Made by a program: the position numbers and the translations under genes. Shown in pieces: positions 8,680-16,963 of a stretch of 64,000 nucleotides of DNA (within the stretch, counting starts at the first letter, position 1; each line of letters starts with the position of its first letter). The notes beneath the pieces are model-generated. The model made no database searches, had not been told where the DNA came from, and worked only from the letters and a program-made list of their open reading frames with translations. Source of the stretch: Streptomyces kaniharaensis (GTDB taxonomy: Bacteria; Actinomycetota; Actinomycetes; Streptomycetales; Streptomycetaceae); assembly GCF_009569385.1 (NCBI RefSeq), contig NZ_WBOF01000003.1:715834-779833 (forward strand), written 5' to 3'.

Positions 8680-9473
8680 CCGTCGTCCTCCGTCGCCTGT
8701 CGGGCCGCCTCCGCGAAGGCGGGGGCCTCGGCGTTGAAGGTACGGTAGAGGCGGGCGGCGTCCGCCTCCGCCACGCCGTCACGGCGCAGCAGCGGCAGCA
8801 GCGCGCGGGTGTTGGGCCCTCCCTCACCATTGAAGCCGCCCATCGGCCCGAAGCAGCCGTAGCAGCCGCGCCCGTAGGCCGGGCAGATCGCGCCGCAACC
8901 TGCCTGGGTGACCGGGCCGAGGCACGGGGTGCCGTGGGCGACGGTGACGCAGGTGGTTCCGCGCAGCTTGCACTCGAAGCAGACGCTGTGGGCGGGGATG
9001 TCGGGCTTGCGGTCGGCGAGGTAGGCGGTGATGACCTCCAGCAGCTGCCGTTTGTCGATCGGGCAGCCGCGCAGCTCCAGGTCGACCGGCACGTGGGCGG
9101 AGATCGGAGTGGAGCGGTCGAGGCTGTCGATGTACTCGGGCCGGGCGTAGACGACGGCCTGGTACTCGGGCAGGCTCGCCAGGTTGCGCAGCGCCTGGAC
9201 GCCCCCGGCGGTGGCGCAGGCGCCGATGGTCACCAGGTAGCGGGACTGCTCGCGGATCCGTCGGATGCGCTCCAGGTCCGCGGTGGTGGCGATGGAGCCC
9301 TCGACCAGGGAGAGGTCGTAGGGCGGCGGCAGTTGGCGGCTGGACGCCTCCAGGAAGTAGCCGATCTCGATCTTCCCGGCGAGCGCGAGGAGTTCGTCCT
9401 CGCAGTCGAGGAGGGTGAGCTGGCAGCCGTCGCAGGAGGAGAACTTCCAGACCGCCAGACGCGGGGTGCCCAT
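8676..9473 (-). CDS. hyhS: [NiFe] hydrogenase small (delta) subunit
   Basis: A 265-residue iron-sulfur subunit relaying electrons from the Ni-Fe site. It opens with WKFSSCDGCQLTLLDCEDE (Cys14 and Cys17), continues with GACATAGG and the RGCPIDK motif typical of the proximal cluster, and has a cysteine-rich stretch (CFECKLRGTTC...C...CGAICPAYGRGCYGCFGP) in place of the medial and distal cluster sites of larger small subunits. There is no Tat signal, so it is cytoplasmic as in group 3 enzymes. The ATG at 9473 is used; a GTG at 9482 overlapping the upstream stop is an alternative that would add three residues. Confidence 0.9.
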   Translation of the reverse strand: MGTPRLAVWKFSSCDGCQLTLLDCEDELLALAGKIEIGYFLEASSRQLPPPYDLSLVEGSIATTADLERIRRIREQSRYLVTIGACATAGGVQALRNLASLPEYQAVVYARPEYIDSLDRSTPISAHVPVDLELRGCPIDKRQLLEVITAYLADRKPDIPAHSVCFECKLRGTTCVTVAHGTPCLGPVTQAGCGAICPAYGRGCYGCFGPMGGFNGEGGPNTRALLPLLRRDGVAEADAARLYRTFNAEAPAFAEAARQATEDDG

Positions 9474-9478
9474 GCTGC

Positions 9479-10285
9479 TCACCGCTCGGGGGTGGACAGC
9501 AGGCCTTCGGCGTGGTCCCAGCCGAAGACCGGGCCGTCCCGGCAGACGAGGACGGGGCCGAGCTGGCAGTGCCCGCACCAGGCGGTGGCGCAGCGCATGT
9601 TGCGTTCCAGCGAGGCTCGGATGCGGTCGGCGGGGACTCCACGGCGCAGCAGATCCCGTGCGGTGGCGCGCATCATCACCTCCGGGCCGCACAGGTAGGC
9701 GGCACAGCGGTCGGGGCGGTAACCGGCGCTGTCCAGCAGGCCGGTGACAAGCCCGGTGGCGCCGGGCCAGCCGGGCTCGGGGTGGTCCACGGTGACGTGG
9801 ACGTGCGCGCGGGAGCGCCAGCGCGGCAGGTCTGCGAGAAACAGCTGCTCACCGGGGTTCCGGTACCCGGCGAGCACCGAAATCGTGCCGAACTCCTTTG
9901 CCCTGTCGAGCACTTCCTCGATGAGCGGGCGCAGCGGGGCGAGCCCGATGCCGCCGGAGACGATCAGGACGTCGCTTCCGGCGGGCGGGGTCTGCCAGAC
10001 CGTGCCGTACGGGCCGCGGGCGCCGATCCAGTCACCGCGCTCGGCGCGGCACAGCGCCTCACTGACCTTGCCGACCGCGCGGACCGTGTGGCCGAGCGTG
10101 TCGCCGCTGATGCCGCTGACGGAGGCCGGGATCTCCCCGGTGCCGAAGGCGTACAGCATGGCGTACTGCCCGGGCCGGAACGGCCGCAGCGGGCCGGCGG
10201 CCGGGACGAGGTCGAGGGTGACGGTGTCGGCTGTCTCGCGGCGGCGGGCCAGCACCCGGTACGGGACAGGGGTCGTCGCGTGCAT
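9479..10285 (-). CDS. hyhG: FAD/NAD(P)-binding hydrogenase subunit (gamma)
   Basis: A 268-residue protein of the ferredoxin-NADP reductase superfamily. It has an FAD-binding beta barrel with RPGQYAML, an NAD(P)-binding Rossmann domain with SGGIGLAPLRP, a CGPEVMM motif and a C-terminal cysteine set (CATAWCGHCQLG...VC) that binds a [2Fe-2S] cluster, as in dihydroorotate dehydrogenase electron-transfer subunits and HydG/HyhG. It passes electrons between the beta subunit and NAD(P)+. The start ATG overlaps the stop of the upstream gene (TGATG), indicating coupled translation. All expected cofactor residues appear intact. Confidence 0.9.
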   Translation of the reverse strand: MHATTPVPYRVLARRRETADTVTLDLVPAAGPLRPFRPGQYAMLYAFGTGEIPASVSGISGDTLGHTVRAVGKVSEALCRAERGDWIGARGPYGTVWQTPPAGSDVLIVSGGIGLAPLRPLIEEVLDRAKEFGTISVLAGYRNPGEQLFLADLPRWRSRAHVHVTVDHPEPGWPGATGLVTGLLDSAGYRPDRCAAYLCGPEVMMRATARDLLRRGVPADRIRASLERNMRCATAWCGHCQLGPVLVCRDGPVFGWDHAEGLLSTPER

Positions 10286-11427
10286 CACGGTGCTCCCTCG
10301 GACGTTTCGGCTTCGGCGCGCAGCGCGGCGACCTCCTCGGTGAGGTCGATGCCGACCGGACACCAGGCGATGCAGCGGCCGCAGCCGACGCATCCCGAGG
10401 AGCCGAACTGGTCGTGCCAGGTGCCGAGTTTGTGGGTCAGCCACTGGCGGTAGCGGCTGCGGGCGGAGGACCGGACCGGGCCGGTGCCGTGGAGGTAGGA
10501 GAAGTCGAGGTCGAAGCAGGAGTCCCAGCGGCGCCAGCGCTCGGCGTGGTCTCCGATGAGGTCGGTGGTCTCCTCGGTGGTGGTGCAGAAGCAGGTGGGG
10601 CACACCATGGTGCAGTTGCCGCAGGTCAGGCAGCGATCGGCGACCTGGTCCCAGCGCTCGGCTGTCATCGTGCCGGCCATCAGGGAGCGCAGGTCGGTGG
10701 GATCCATGGTCCTGCCCATCCGCCCGGCGGCGTCGGCGACGGCCCTGCGGGCGTGCTCGCCGTCGGTGGGGTGGGTGGGGAGTCCGGCGAGGACGTCCTC
10801 GCCGTCGGGACTGCCCGCGCGGACGAGGTAGCGGAGGCCTTCGGGCTCGATGGTCTCGGTGAGCGCCAGGTCGTAGACCGCGCCGTCCGGCAGGCCCGGG
10901 CCGGTGCCCATGGAAGCGCAGAAGCAGACGCCGCTCGGCTCGGTGCACTCGGTCACGACGATGAACGCGGCGGCGCGCCGCGGCCCGTACACCGGATCGG
11001 CGTACGCGCCGCCGGTCAGCACCCGGTCCTGGACGGCGATCGCGCGCAGGTCGCAGGGGCGCACGCCGAGGAAAGCGTAGCGCGGCGGCGGGTCGTCGTC
11101 CTCGCGGACGGTGACGGTGCCGTCCTCGGCCCGGTCGGCCTGCCAGAGCCGGGCCCGGGGCGGGTGCAGGAAGGTCTTCCAGGACTGCGGCCCGGCGGAG
11201 TGCGCGAACGCCGCTCGGTCGTCGCGCCGGCGCAGCCGGTAGGTGCCGGCCTCGGCCTCGACGCCCCAGCCGTACGGGAGCTCGTCCGCCGACGTCAGCT
11301 CGGCGAGAACGATCGCGCCGTCCCGCACGGTGGGCCCGATCACGGCGAGTCCCCGGGCCTGCAGGGCATCGACGAGCATGGCGAGGCCGTCCTCGTCCAG
11401 TTCCGCGGGCGGTGCGCTGGTGTCCAT
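10285..11427 (-). CDS. hyhB: 4Fe-4S dicluster hydrogenase subunit (beta)
   Basis: A 380-residue electron-transfer subunit, first gene of the hydrogenase operon. Two ferredoxin-type cysteine motifs lie in the C-terminal third: CLTCGNCTMVCPTC (about residues 247-260) and CVGCGRCIAWCP (about 346-357), each supporting a [4Fe-4S] cluster. The N-terminal half resembles anaerobic sulfite reductase subunit A and HyhB, with conserved LGVRPCDLRAI and GPRRAAAFIVV segments. Gene order beta-gamma-delta-alpha-protease matches group 3b (HyhBGSL) operons. The 233-bp divergent region before it carries the GGGCC-N4-GGCCC motif, suggesting shared control with the SulP gene. Confidence 0.9.
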   Translation of the reverse strand: MDTSAPPAELDEDGLAMLVDALQARGLAVIGPTVRDGAIVLAELTSADELPYGWGVEAEAGTYRLRRRDDRAAFAHSAGPQSWKTFLHPPRARLWQADRAEDGTVTVREDDDPPPRYAFLGVRPCDLRAIAVQDRVLTGGAYADPVYGPRRAAAFIVVTECTEPSGVCFCASMGTGPGLPDGAVYDLALTETIEPEGLRYLVRAGSPDGEDVLAGLPTHPTDGEHARRAVADAAGRMGRTMDPTDLRSLMAGTMTAERWDQVADRCLTCGNCTMVCPTCFCTTTEETTDLIGDHAERWRRWDSCFDLDFSYLHGTGPVRSSARSRYRQWLTHKLGTWHDQFGSSGCVGCGRCIAWCPVGIDLTEEVAALRAEAETSEGAP

Positions 11428-11516
11428 CGGGCTGTCCTCGGGCTGTTCCCCGGTACCGTCCGGGGGGTGGGCGGCTCACGTATTTCCACTGTCCGCCGCA
11501 TCCTGGGATTCCGCAT

Positions 11517-11552
11517 GGGCCGGGCGGCCCCGGCCCTGGGGCCGTCCGGGGC
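11517..11552. promoter_or_regulatory. GGGCC-N4-GGCCC box pair in the hydrogenase/SulP divergent promoter
   Basis: A perfect GGGCC-GGGC-GGCCC occupies 11517-11530. A degenerate copy (8 of 10 fixed positions) follows at 11539-11552, 22 bp centre to centre, the spacing often seen for paired DosR sites. It sits about 90 bp from the hydrogenase start and 110-145 bp from the SulP start, so it could serve both directions. Local GC is very high, so part of the match could be chance. Confidence 0.5.
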
Positions 11553-11660
11553 CCGGTCGGGCACTCCGAACAGCACGGCGACCGGGTGCGCCGCCGCCGA
11601 GCCGCCGCACGGTCGGGCGCCCCCGGCTGCATGCTGAGGCTCGTCGGAGGAAGGAGCTCC

Positions 11661-13394
11661 ATGGCGCGGCACGCCGATGGCCCAGGGCCGGACCGGCACC
11701 GTATCGTGCCCGCGCTGCCCGGACTGGCGGTGCTCCGGGGCTACCGGCGCGAATGGCTGCGCGGGGACCTGCTGGCCGGTCTGACGGTGGCCGCCTATCT
11801 GATTCCGCAGGTCATGGCGTATGCGGCCGTCGCCGGTCTGCCGCCGGTGGCGGGCTTGTGGGCGATGCTGCCGGCGATCCCGGTGTACGCCCTGCTCGGT
11901 TCGTCCCGGCTGCTGTCGGTCGGGCCCGAGTCGACGACCGCACTGATGACCGCCACCGTGGTCGGTCCGCTCGCGGGCAGGGACACCGGACGGTACGCCG
12001 TGCTCGCCGCGACGCTGGCCGTCGTGGTCGGGGCGCTGTGCCTGGTGGCGTGGGCGGCCCGGCTGGGCTTCGTCGCCGACCTGCTCTCCCGTCCCGTCCT
12101 GGTGGGCTATCTGGCGGGAGTCGCCCTGCTCATGATGGCGGACCAGCTGACCCGCCTCACCGGTGTCCCGGTCGAGGGCACCCGTTTCTTCCCGCAGCTG
12201 CGCTCATTCGCGGAGCACCTGTCCGAGGCGAGTACCGCGACGGTCCTGTTCAGCGCCGCCGCCCTGCTCTTCCTGTTCGCCGTTGCCCGGCTGCTCCCCC
12301 AGGTGCCCGGTCCGCTGCTGGCCGTCGCGCTCGGTACGGCCGCGGTGGCCGCGTTCGGCCTTGAGCGGCACGGAATCCGGGTGATCGGCGCGATCCCGGG
12401 CGGCCTGCCCCACGTCTCCCGACCGGACCTGGGCGAGCTGCACCGGCTGGTGCTGCCCGCCATCGGGGTGCTGCTGGTCGGTTATACCGACATGGTCCTG
12501 ACCGCGCGTGCCTTCGCATCCGGCGACGACCGGCATCTCAGGGCCGGCCAGGAGCTGCTCGCGCTGGGCGCCGCGAACCTCGGCACCGGCTTCCTCTCCG
12601 GCTTTCCGGTGAGCAGCAGCGCCAGCCGTACCGCGCTCGCCCGCTCGGCCGGCGGTCGCTCGCAGGCGTACGCGCTCGTCAGCGGCGCGTGCGTGCTCGC
12701 GGTGCTGTTGTTCCTCGGCCCGCTGCTGAGGCATCTGCCGGTCGCCGTGCTCGGCGCCCTGGTCGTCTTCGCCGCCGTCCGGCTGATCGACCTGGCGGGC
12801 TTCCGCAGGCTGGCCGCCTTCCGGCACCGGGAGCTGATGCTGGCCGTCGGCTGCCTTGCCGGCGTCCTGGCGCTGGACATCCTGTACGGGGTACTGGTGG
12901 CCGTCGGCCTGTCGGTCGCCGAGCTGCTGAGCCGGGTGGCGCGGCCGCACGACGCGGTCCAAGGACTGGTCCCCGGCCTGGCCGGCATGCACGACATCGA
13001 GGACTACCCCCAGGCGCGTACCCTTCCCGGGCTGGTGGTGTACCGCTACGACTCCCCGCTGTTCTTCGCCAACGCGGAGGACTTCCGCAGCCGGGCCCTG
13101 GCGGCCGTCGCCGACGAGCCGACGCCGGTCCGGTGGTTCGTTCTCAACACCGAGGCCAACGTGGAGGTCGACATCACCGCGCTGGACGCGGTGGAGGCCC
13201 TGCGCCGTGAACTGACCGGGCGCGGTGTGGTGTTCGGCATGGCGCGGGTCAAGCAGGACCTGCTCGACGACCTGGACGCATACGGCTTGACCGAGTCCAT
13301 CGGACCGGGGCGGATCTTCCCCACCCTGCCCACCGCCGTGGATGCGTTCCAGGCCTGGCGTGCTGCCCAGGACGGCGGCGCGGAGGCTTCGTGA
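11661..13394 (+). CDS. SulP family anion transporter with STAS domain
   Basis: A 577-residue secondary transporter. The N-terminal signature GLTVAAYLIPQVMAYAAVAGLPPVAGLW starts near residue 38 (written here as two overlapping family blocks, GLTVAAYLIPQVMAYA and AGLPPVAGLW). Roughly 10-12 membrane helices follow to residue ~435, then a C-terminal STAS domain (about 445-560) with YRYDSPLFFANAEDFR. SulP proteins move sulfate, bicarbonate or related anions; the substrate here is not readable. A strong GGAGGAAGGAG lies just before the ATG. It is divergent from the hydrogenase operon across a shared regulatory region. A SulP gene (Rv1739c-like) also belongs to the mycobacterial DosR regulon, which supports co-regulation. 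Confidence 0.88.
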   Translation: MARHADGPGPDRHRIVPALPGLAVLRGYRREWLRGDLLAGLTVAAYLIPQVMAYAAVAGLPPVAGLWAMLPAIPVYALLGSSRLLSVGPESTTALMTATVVGPLAGRDTGRYAVLAATLAVVVGALCLVAWAARLGFVADLLSRPVLVGYLAGVALLMMADQLTRLTGVPVEGTRFFPQLRSFAEHLSEASTATVLFSAAALLFLFAVARLLPQVPGPLLAVALGTAAVAAFGLERHGIRVIGAIPGGLPHVSRPDLGELHRLVLPAIGVLLVGYTDMVLTARAFASGDDRHLRAGQELLALGAANLGTGFLSGFPVSSSASRTALARSAGGRSQAYALVSGACVLAVLLFLGPLLRHLPVAVLGALVVFAAVRLIDLAGFRRLAAFRHRELMLAVGCLAGVLALDILYGVLVAVGLSVAELLSRVARPHDAVQGLVPGLAGMHDIEDYPQARTLPGLVVYRYDSPLFFANAEDFRSRALAAVADEPTPVRWFVLNTEANVEVDITALDAVEALRRELTGRGVVFGMARVKQDLLDDLDAYGLTESIGPGRIFPTLPTAVDAFQAWRAAQDGGAEAS

Positions 13395-13465
13395 GGCGGG
13401 TCGCCGGGGGGTCGGCCTCGGTGGAGCAGGGCGACGCCGCCATACCACCGGCCCCTGCTCTTCCA

Positions 13466-14076
13466 AGGAGCTGCCGGTGCTCACCATGCCCGCCGGGGAC
13501 ATCACCCACCCGGTGCCGGATCTCACCGGCTACATCACCGAGGGCCAGATCGTCCTGAGCCGCGAGGGCCACGCGCGAGGAGTCTACCCGCCCGTGGACG
13601 CGCTCTCCTCGCTCTCCCGACTGATGCGCAGGGGTACGGGGCTCGGACGCACCCGTCCGGACCACCTCGACGTCGCCGCGCAACTGCTGGCCGCACGGCT
13701 CCGGCAGGAACAGGACACCGAGCGGGCCTGGCACGCGCGGCTGGCCGAGGCTGAGACCTGGCTACTGCGCGGGTTGCTGCTGAGCGGTGAGCGGGCCCTG
13801 GCCGCCGCCACGCCGGCGGACCGGGCCGACGTCGTGGTCGAGTGGACCGTCTCAATGGGAGTGCGGCACCCGTCCGGTGTCTCCTGCACCGAGCGGTACG
13901 GGCCCGGCTCATGGCGGCGGAGACGGAACGGACCGGCCGGCGCGTCCGGGCCCTGCGGCGGCACCGGATCCCCCGCCTGACCGCTGAGCTGACGGCCTTG
14001 GAGCAAGGCCGAGCACGAGGACGCGGTCCGGCGGCGCTGGGCGGCCGGACGGGACCGGAACGGTGGCGCCCGCTGA
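13466..14076 (+). pseudogene. Decayed V/A-type ATPase remnant: subunit B end fused to broken subunit D
   Basis: The first part reads LPVLTMPAGDITHPVPDLTG and GYITEGQIVLSRE...GVYPPVDALSSLSRLM, the characteristic C-terminal half of V/A-ATPase subunit B. The Walker-type N-terminal part is missing, cut off right after the SulP gene. Without a stop it then continues into subunit D-like sequence (EWTVSMGVRHP). A frame change near 13900 gives the D hallmark TGRRVRALRRHRIPRL, and a further one-base shift near 14003 gives the D C-terminus ending RRRWAAGRDRNGGAR and a TGA at 14074-14076. At least one internal deletion and two frameshifts are visible, so no functional product is expected. It shows that an ancestor carried an ntp-type ATPase operon within this stress block. 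Confidence 0.8.
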
Positions 14077-14108
14077 CCCGGCCGGCCAGCGCCTGCTGGC
14101 AGCTCCGA

Positions 14109-14144
14109 GGGCCCACCGGCCCGTGGCCCAGGCCCGACCGGCCC
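14109..14144. promoter_or_regulatory. Tandem GGGCC-N4-GGCCC boxes upstream of the Usp gene
   Basis: A perfect GGGCC-CACC-GGCCC at 14109-14122 is followed by GGCCC-GACC-GGCCC (9 of 10 fixed positions) at 14131-14144. The centres are exactly 22 bp apart, placing both on one helix face about 100-130 bp before the start codon. The arrangement matches paired activator sites of the DosR type. Assignment to a regulator is inference. Confidence 0.55.
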
Positions 14145-14240
14145 TCCTCGCCCCGCACTGCGGCGGCCGACGATGAGGGTGGTCAGGGCTCCGTACAAGA
14201 GCCGGTGACGGCGCCGGCCGGGGCCGAGAAGGAGTCTGCG

Positions 14241-15101
14241 ATGAACGGCTTCGAAACCCACCGCCCCGTGATCGTGGGCGTCGACCGCTCCGAGGCGAGC
14301 CGCTGGGCCGTGCGCTGGGCGGCGGACGAGGCTGCGTGGCGTGGCCTGCCGCTGCAGCTGCTGCACGCGCAGGAGTGGCCGACCGGCCAGCCGGAAGGAG
14401 AAGCGGACCGCCGCTGGGCGATCGGCCTCCGGGCCGCCGGCGACACACTGCTGGACACCGCCCGACTGCTGGCCGCCGAACGGCAACCCGAGCTGGAGAT
14501 CACGCCCAGGCTGGTCGAGGGCCGGCCGGTGCGGGTGCTCCGCGAGGCCGCCGACGGGGCCGCGCAGTTGGTTCTCGGCATCCGCCGGCTCACCGAGGCC
14601 CACTCCGCGCTGCCGATCGGGTCCAAGGGTGCGTCCCTGGTCGGCCATCTGAGCTGCCCGATCGCCCTGGTTCCCGAACCGCCCGACGACCTATCCGGCC
14701 CCGGACCGGTGGTGGTGGGCGTGGACGGCTCCGAGTCCTCCCGGGCCGCGATCGGCTTCGCCTTCGAGGAGGCCTCGCTCGCCGGGGCCGACGTCCAGGC
14801 CGTGGAGGTCCGGCGCCCCGCCGAGGCCACACAGCCGGACCTGGTCGAGGAGTCCCTGGTGGACCTGTCGGAAGCCCTGGCCGGCTGGCGGGAGAAGTAC
14901 CCGGACATCCAGGTCCGGCGCGAGGTGCTCACCGGTTCTCCCGCCCCGATGCTGGCCGCGGTCGCGACGCGGGCCCGCTGCCTGGTCATCGGCAGCCGTG
15001 GCCTCGGCGGCTTCCGCGGCCTGCTGTTCGGCTCCACCGGCCGCGCCCTGGTGCACCGTTGCACCGTCCCGCTGGTGATCGTCCCGAACGTCCCGTCCTG
15101 A
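14241..15101 (+). CDS. Universal stress protein with two UspA domains
   Basis: A 286-residue tandem Usp. Domain 1 (about residues 8-145) begins VIVGVDRSEASRWAVRWA; its C-terminal glycine loop is degenerate (IGSKGASLVGHLSCPIALVP). Domain 2 (about 150-284) begins VVVGVDGSESSRAAI and has the ATP-binding signature GSRGLGGFRGLLFGSTGRAL. Such double-domain proteins (Rv1996, Rv2623) are hallmark DosR-regulon members that bind ATP and slow growth under hypoxia. A purine-rich GAGAAGGAG precedes the ATG. Two GGGCC-N4-GGCCC boxes lie upstream. The next gene follows after 14 bp, so they are probably cotranscribed. Confidence 0.92.
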   Translation: MNGFETHRPVIVGVDRSEASRWAVRWAADEAAWRGLPLQLLHAQEWPTGQPEGEADRRWAIGLRAAGDTLLDTARLLAAERQPELEITPRLVEGRPVRVLREAADGAAQLVLGIRRLTEAHSALPIGSKGASLVGHLSCPIALVPEPPDDLSGPGPVVVGVDGSESSRAAIGFAFEEASLAGADVQAVEVRRPAEATQPDLVEESLVDLSEALAGWREKYPDIQVRREVLTGSPAPMLAAVATRARCLVIGSRGLGGFRGLLFGSTGRALVHRCTVPLVIVPNVPS

Positions 15102-15115
15102 GCACGGAGGTCGTC

Positions 15116-15814
15116 ATGAAGCCCACGAACGAAGGCCGGGCGCACCCCCACCCGGCCGACCCCGGCGACCTCGGGCGCCGGGTCGCCCAGCGCCGAGCCC
15201 AACTCGGCCTCTCCCGCGAGCAGGTGGCGGAACGGGGCAGCATGGACCCGGGATTCCTGGAGTACCTGGAAACCACGGCGTCGCCGATCGGCCTCGGCGC
15301 GCTCACCAGGCTCGCCGACGCGCTCGACACCACGGTCGGCAATCTGCTCGGCGGTGGTCATGACGGGCCGTCCGGCCGGGCCCGCGCCAACGCCCGGGTG
15401 CTGCTGGAGGAGCTGGACCCGGCAGCCTGCTGGGCCAAGATCGCCCCCGGCGGCGTCGGCCGCGTGGTGCTGACGGCCCCGCACGGTTTGGTGGCGCTGC
15501 CCGTCAACTACCGTGTACTGGACGCCACCATCCTCTACCGCACCACGGCAGACGGCATCCTCGCGAGGGCAGCGGGCAGCGAGGTCGCCTTCGAGGTCGA
15601 CCAGCTCGACGAGGTCTTCGCCACGGGCTGGAGCGTGCTGGTGAACGGCACCGTCTCGGTCGTCTCCGACGAGGAGGCGGTGCGCTGGTTCGAGCGGCAC
15701 GCCGACCCAAACCCCTGGGCGGGCGGCACCCGGGAGACCTGGATGCGGATCCGGCCCACCGGAATCAGCGGCCGAATCGTCCGCCCCGACGCCTCGATCA
15801 TCGGATCCGAGTAG
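15116..15814 (+). CDS. HTH domain fused to pyridoxamine-phosphate-oxidase-like domain
   Basis: A 232-residue protein. The N-terminal ~70 residues form an XRE-type helix-turn-helix (LGRRVAQRRAQLGLSREQVA...LEYLET...LTRLADALDTTVGNLL), followed by a PNPOx/split-barrel flavin-binding-like domain (about residues 85-210) with the family pattern HGLVALPVNYRVLDATILYRT and a C-terminal W..I.P..I.GR.V. Similar XRE-PNPOx proteins are frequent in actinobacterial stress islands. They may be redox- or flavin-responsive regulators, but a ligand cannot be stated. GGAGG at 15106-15110 supports the ATG. It lies directly downstream of the Usp gene. Confidence 0.82.
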   Translation: MKPTNEGRAHPHPADPGDLGRRVAQRRAQLGLSREQVAERGSMDPGFLEYLETTASPIGLGALTRLADALDTTVGNLLGGGHDGPSGRARANARVLLEELDPAACWAKIAPGGVGRVVLTAPHGLVALPVNYRVLDATILYRTTADGILARAAGSEVAFEVDQLDEVFATGWSVLVNGTVSVVSDEEAVRWFERHADPNPWAGGTRETWMRIRPTGISGRIVRPDASIIGSE

Positions 15815-16008
15815 GAAGACATGGATCCCGCGATAGTTGCGTGGGGTTGCACCTCCGCTCTCGTCGCCTTTCCTCCGTACGTCGGCGCCGGCGATAGCGT
15901 GTTGGACTCTGAGATCACGTCATGGCCCCTTGCGCGCACCTTGGCTGGCCCGCTGCAGACAGATAGTGGGCGGCGCCGATCCGTTGGGTGCGGCGTCCTG
16001 GGGCGTGG

Positions 16009-16581
16009 TCAGGCGGCCGCGCCGTGCAGCAGGATCGCGGCGATGAAGTCCGGAGCCTGGCGGGCGCCCATGTCGCCTTCGAGGGTCAGCTCCCATGCGG
16101 TCTCGGCTATTCCGCAGAAGGTCGAGGCCAGCCATGTGGCGGGCATGTCCTTTCGTAGCAGTCCGGCGTTCTGGCCGCGTTTGAAGAACGTGACGGTCCG
16201 GTCGAAGATCGCGTCAGCCTGCTTGCTGGCCTCGGGGACGCCCAGGACGTCGGGTTCGACGTAGACCAGGTTCCACAGCTGGGCGAACGGCGGGTATTCG
16301 GCGACCAGCGCGGCCAGCACCTGTTCCATGGGGGCGGTGTTGGCTTCGGCCCGGGACAGGGCCCGGTCGCAGTCGTCGAGGATCTTCTCGGCCATGGCCT
16401 GCACGAGGTGCTGGCGGGTAGGGAACAGGCGGACCAGGGTGGCCCGGCTGATGCCGGCGCGCTTGGCGATGACCTGCATGGACGCCGCCCGGTCCTTGGC
16501 CAGGACCGGGATCGCCGAGTCCAGTACCTCCGCCGCGTCGGTACGCATTGCCGAGCCAACCTCCAATGCCTCTATTGACAC
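16009..16581 (-). CDS. TetR family transcriptional regulator
   Basis: A 190-residue one-component repressor-type protein. Its N-terminal HTH (about residues 13-60) contains MQVIAKRAGISRATLVRLFPTRQHLVQAM, the canonical TetR recognition-helix pattern (written as the overlapping pieces MQVIAKRAGISRATL and ATLVRLFPTRQHLV). The variable C-terminal ligand domain gives no clue to the effector. A methionine 11 codons in is an alternative start. The 382-bp region to the divergent amine oxidase gene is AT-rich near 16560-16610 and carries promoter-like elements, so autoregulation and control of the amine oxidase are both plausible. Its position inside the dormancy block may be incidental. Confidence 0.9.
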   Translation of the reverse strand: MSIEALEVGSAMRTDAAEVLDSAIPVLAKDRAASMQVIAKRAGISRATLVRLFPTRQHLVQAMAEKILDDCDRALSRAEANTAPMEQVLAALVAEYPPFAQLWNLVYVEPDVLGVPEASKQADAIFDRTVTFFKRGQNAGLLRKDMPATWLASTFCGIAETAWELTLEGDMGARQAPDFIAAILLHGAAA

Positions 16582-16963
16582 ATCAGTGCCTCAATATATG
16601 CTTTGCAGTATCAGCCTCATTGTACTGAAGAGAGGGGTTCTCACCGTTCCCCGCGGCCTGGCCTGCGCCTGGTCACACGGAAGTCCCCGGCGTCCGGCAG
16701 GGGCACCGTCGGCCAGCCCGTTCCCGGCGCCGGTCTTCCCATGCCGCGCCAGGGGGAATGGATCGTCCGCGGAGGCAGGGCGCGGTCGGTGTGCACGCCG
16801 GCAAGGGGATACGCACCGCGCGTGAGGCGGCCTCGACGGAGTCGGGGGCTGCCGCTGGAGGCTGCGCGGCTCTTCACACCCGCAGGCAGGTCGCCGGGCG
16901 CAACGAAGCGTCGCCGACAGGCTTGTAGAAGCTCATGACAGATCGCAGATCGGTAGAACACCC
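16566..16963. promoter_or_regulatory. Divergent promoter region, TetR gene / amine oxidase gene
   Basis: This 380-bp gap has the lowest GC of the neighbourhood at its left edge. A plus-strand TTGACA, 16-bp spacer and TATGCT lie at about 16577-16604. On the minus strand TATATT (about 16597) could be the -10 of the TetR gene. A direct repeat of TGCCTC followed by A/T-rich bases (about 16566 and 16590) may be a repressor site. No convincing gene is seen in the rest of the gap up to 16963. Confidence 0.4.
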
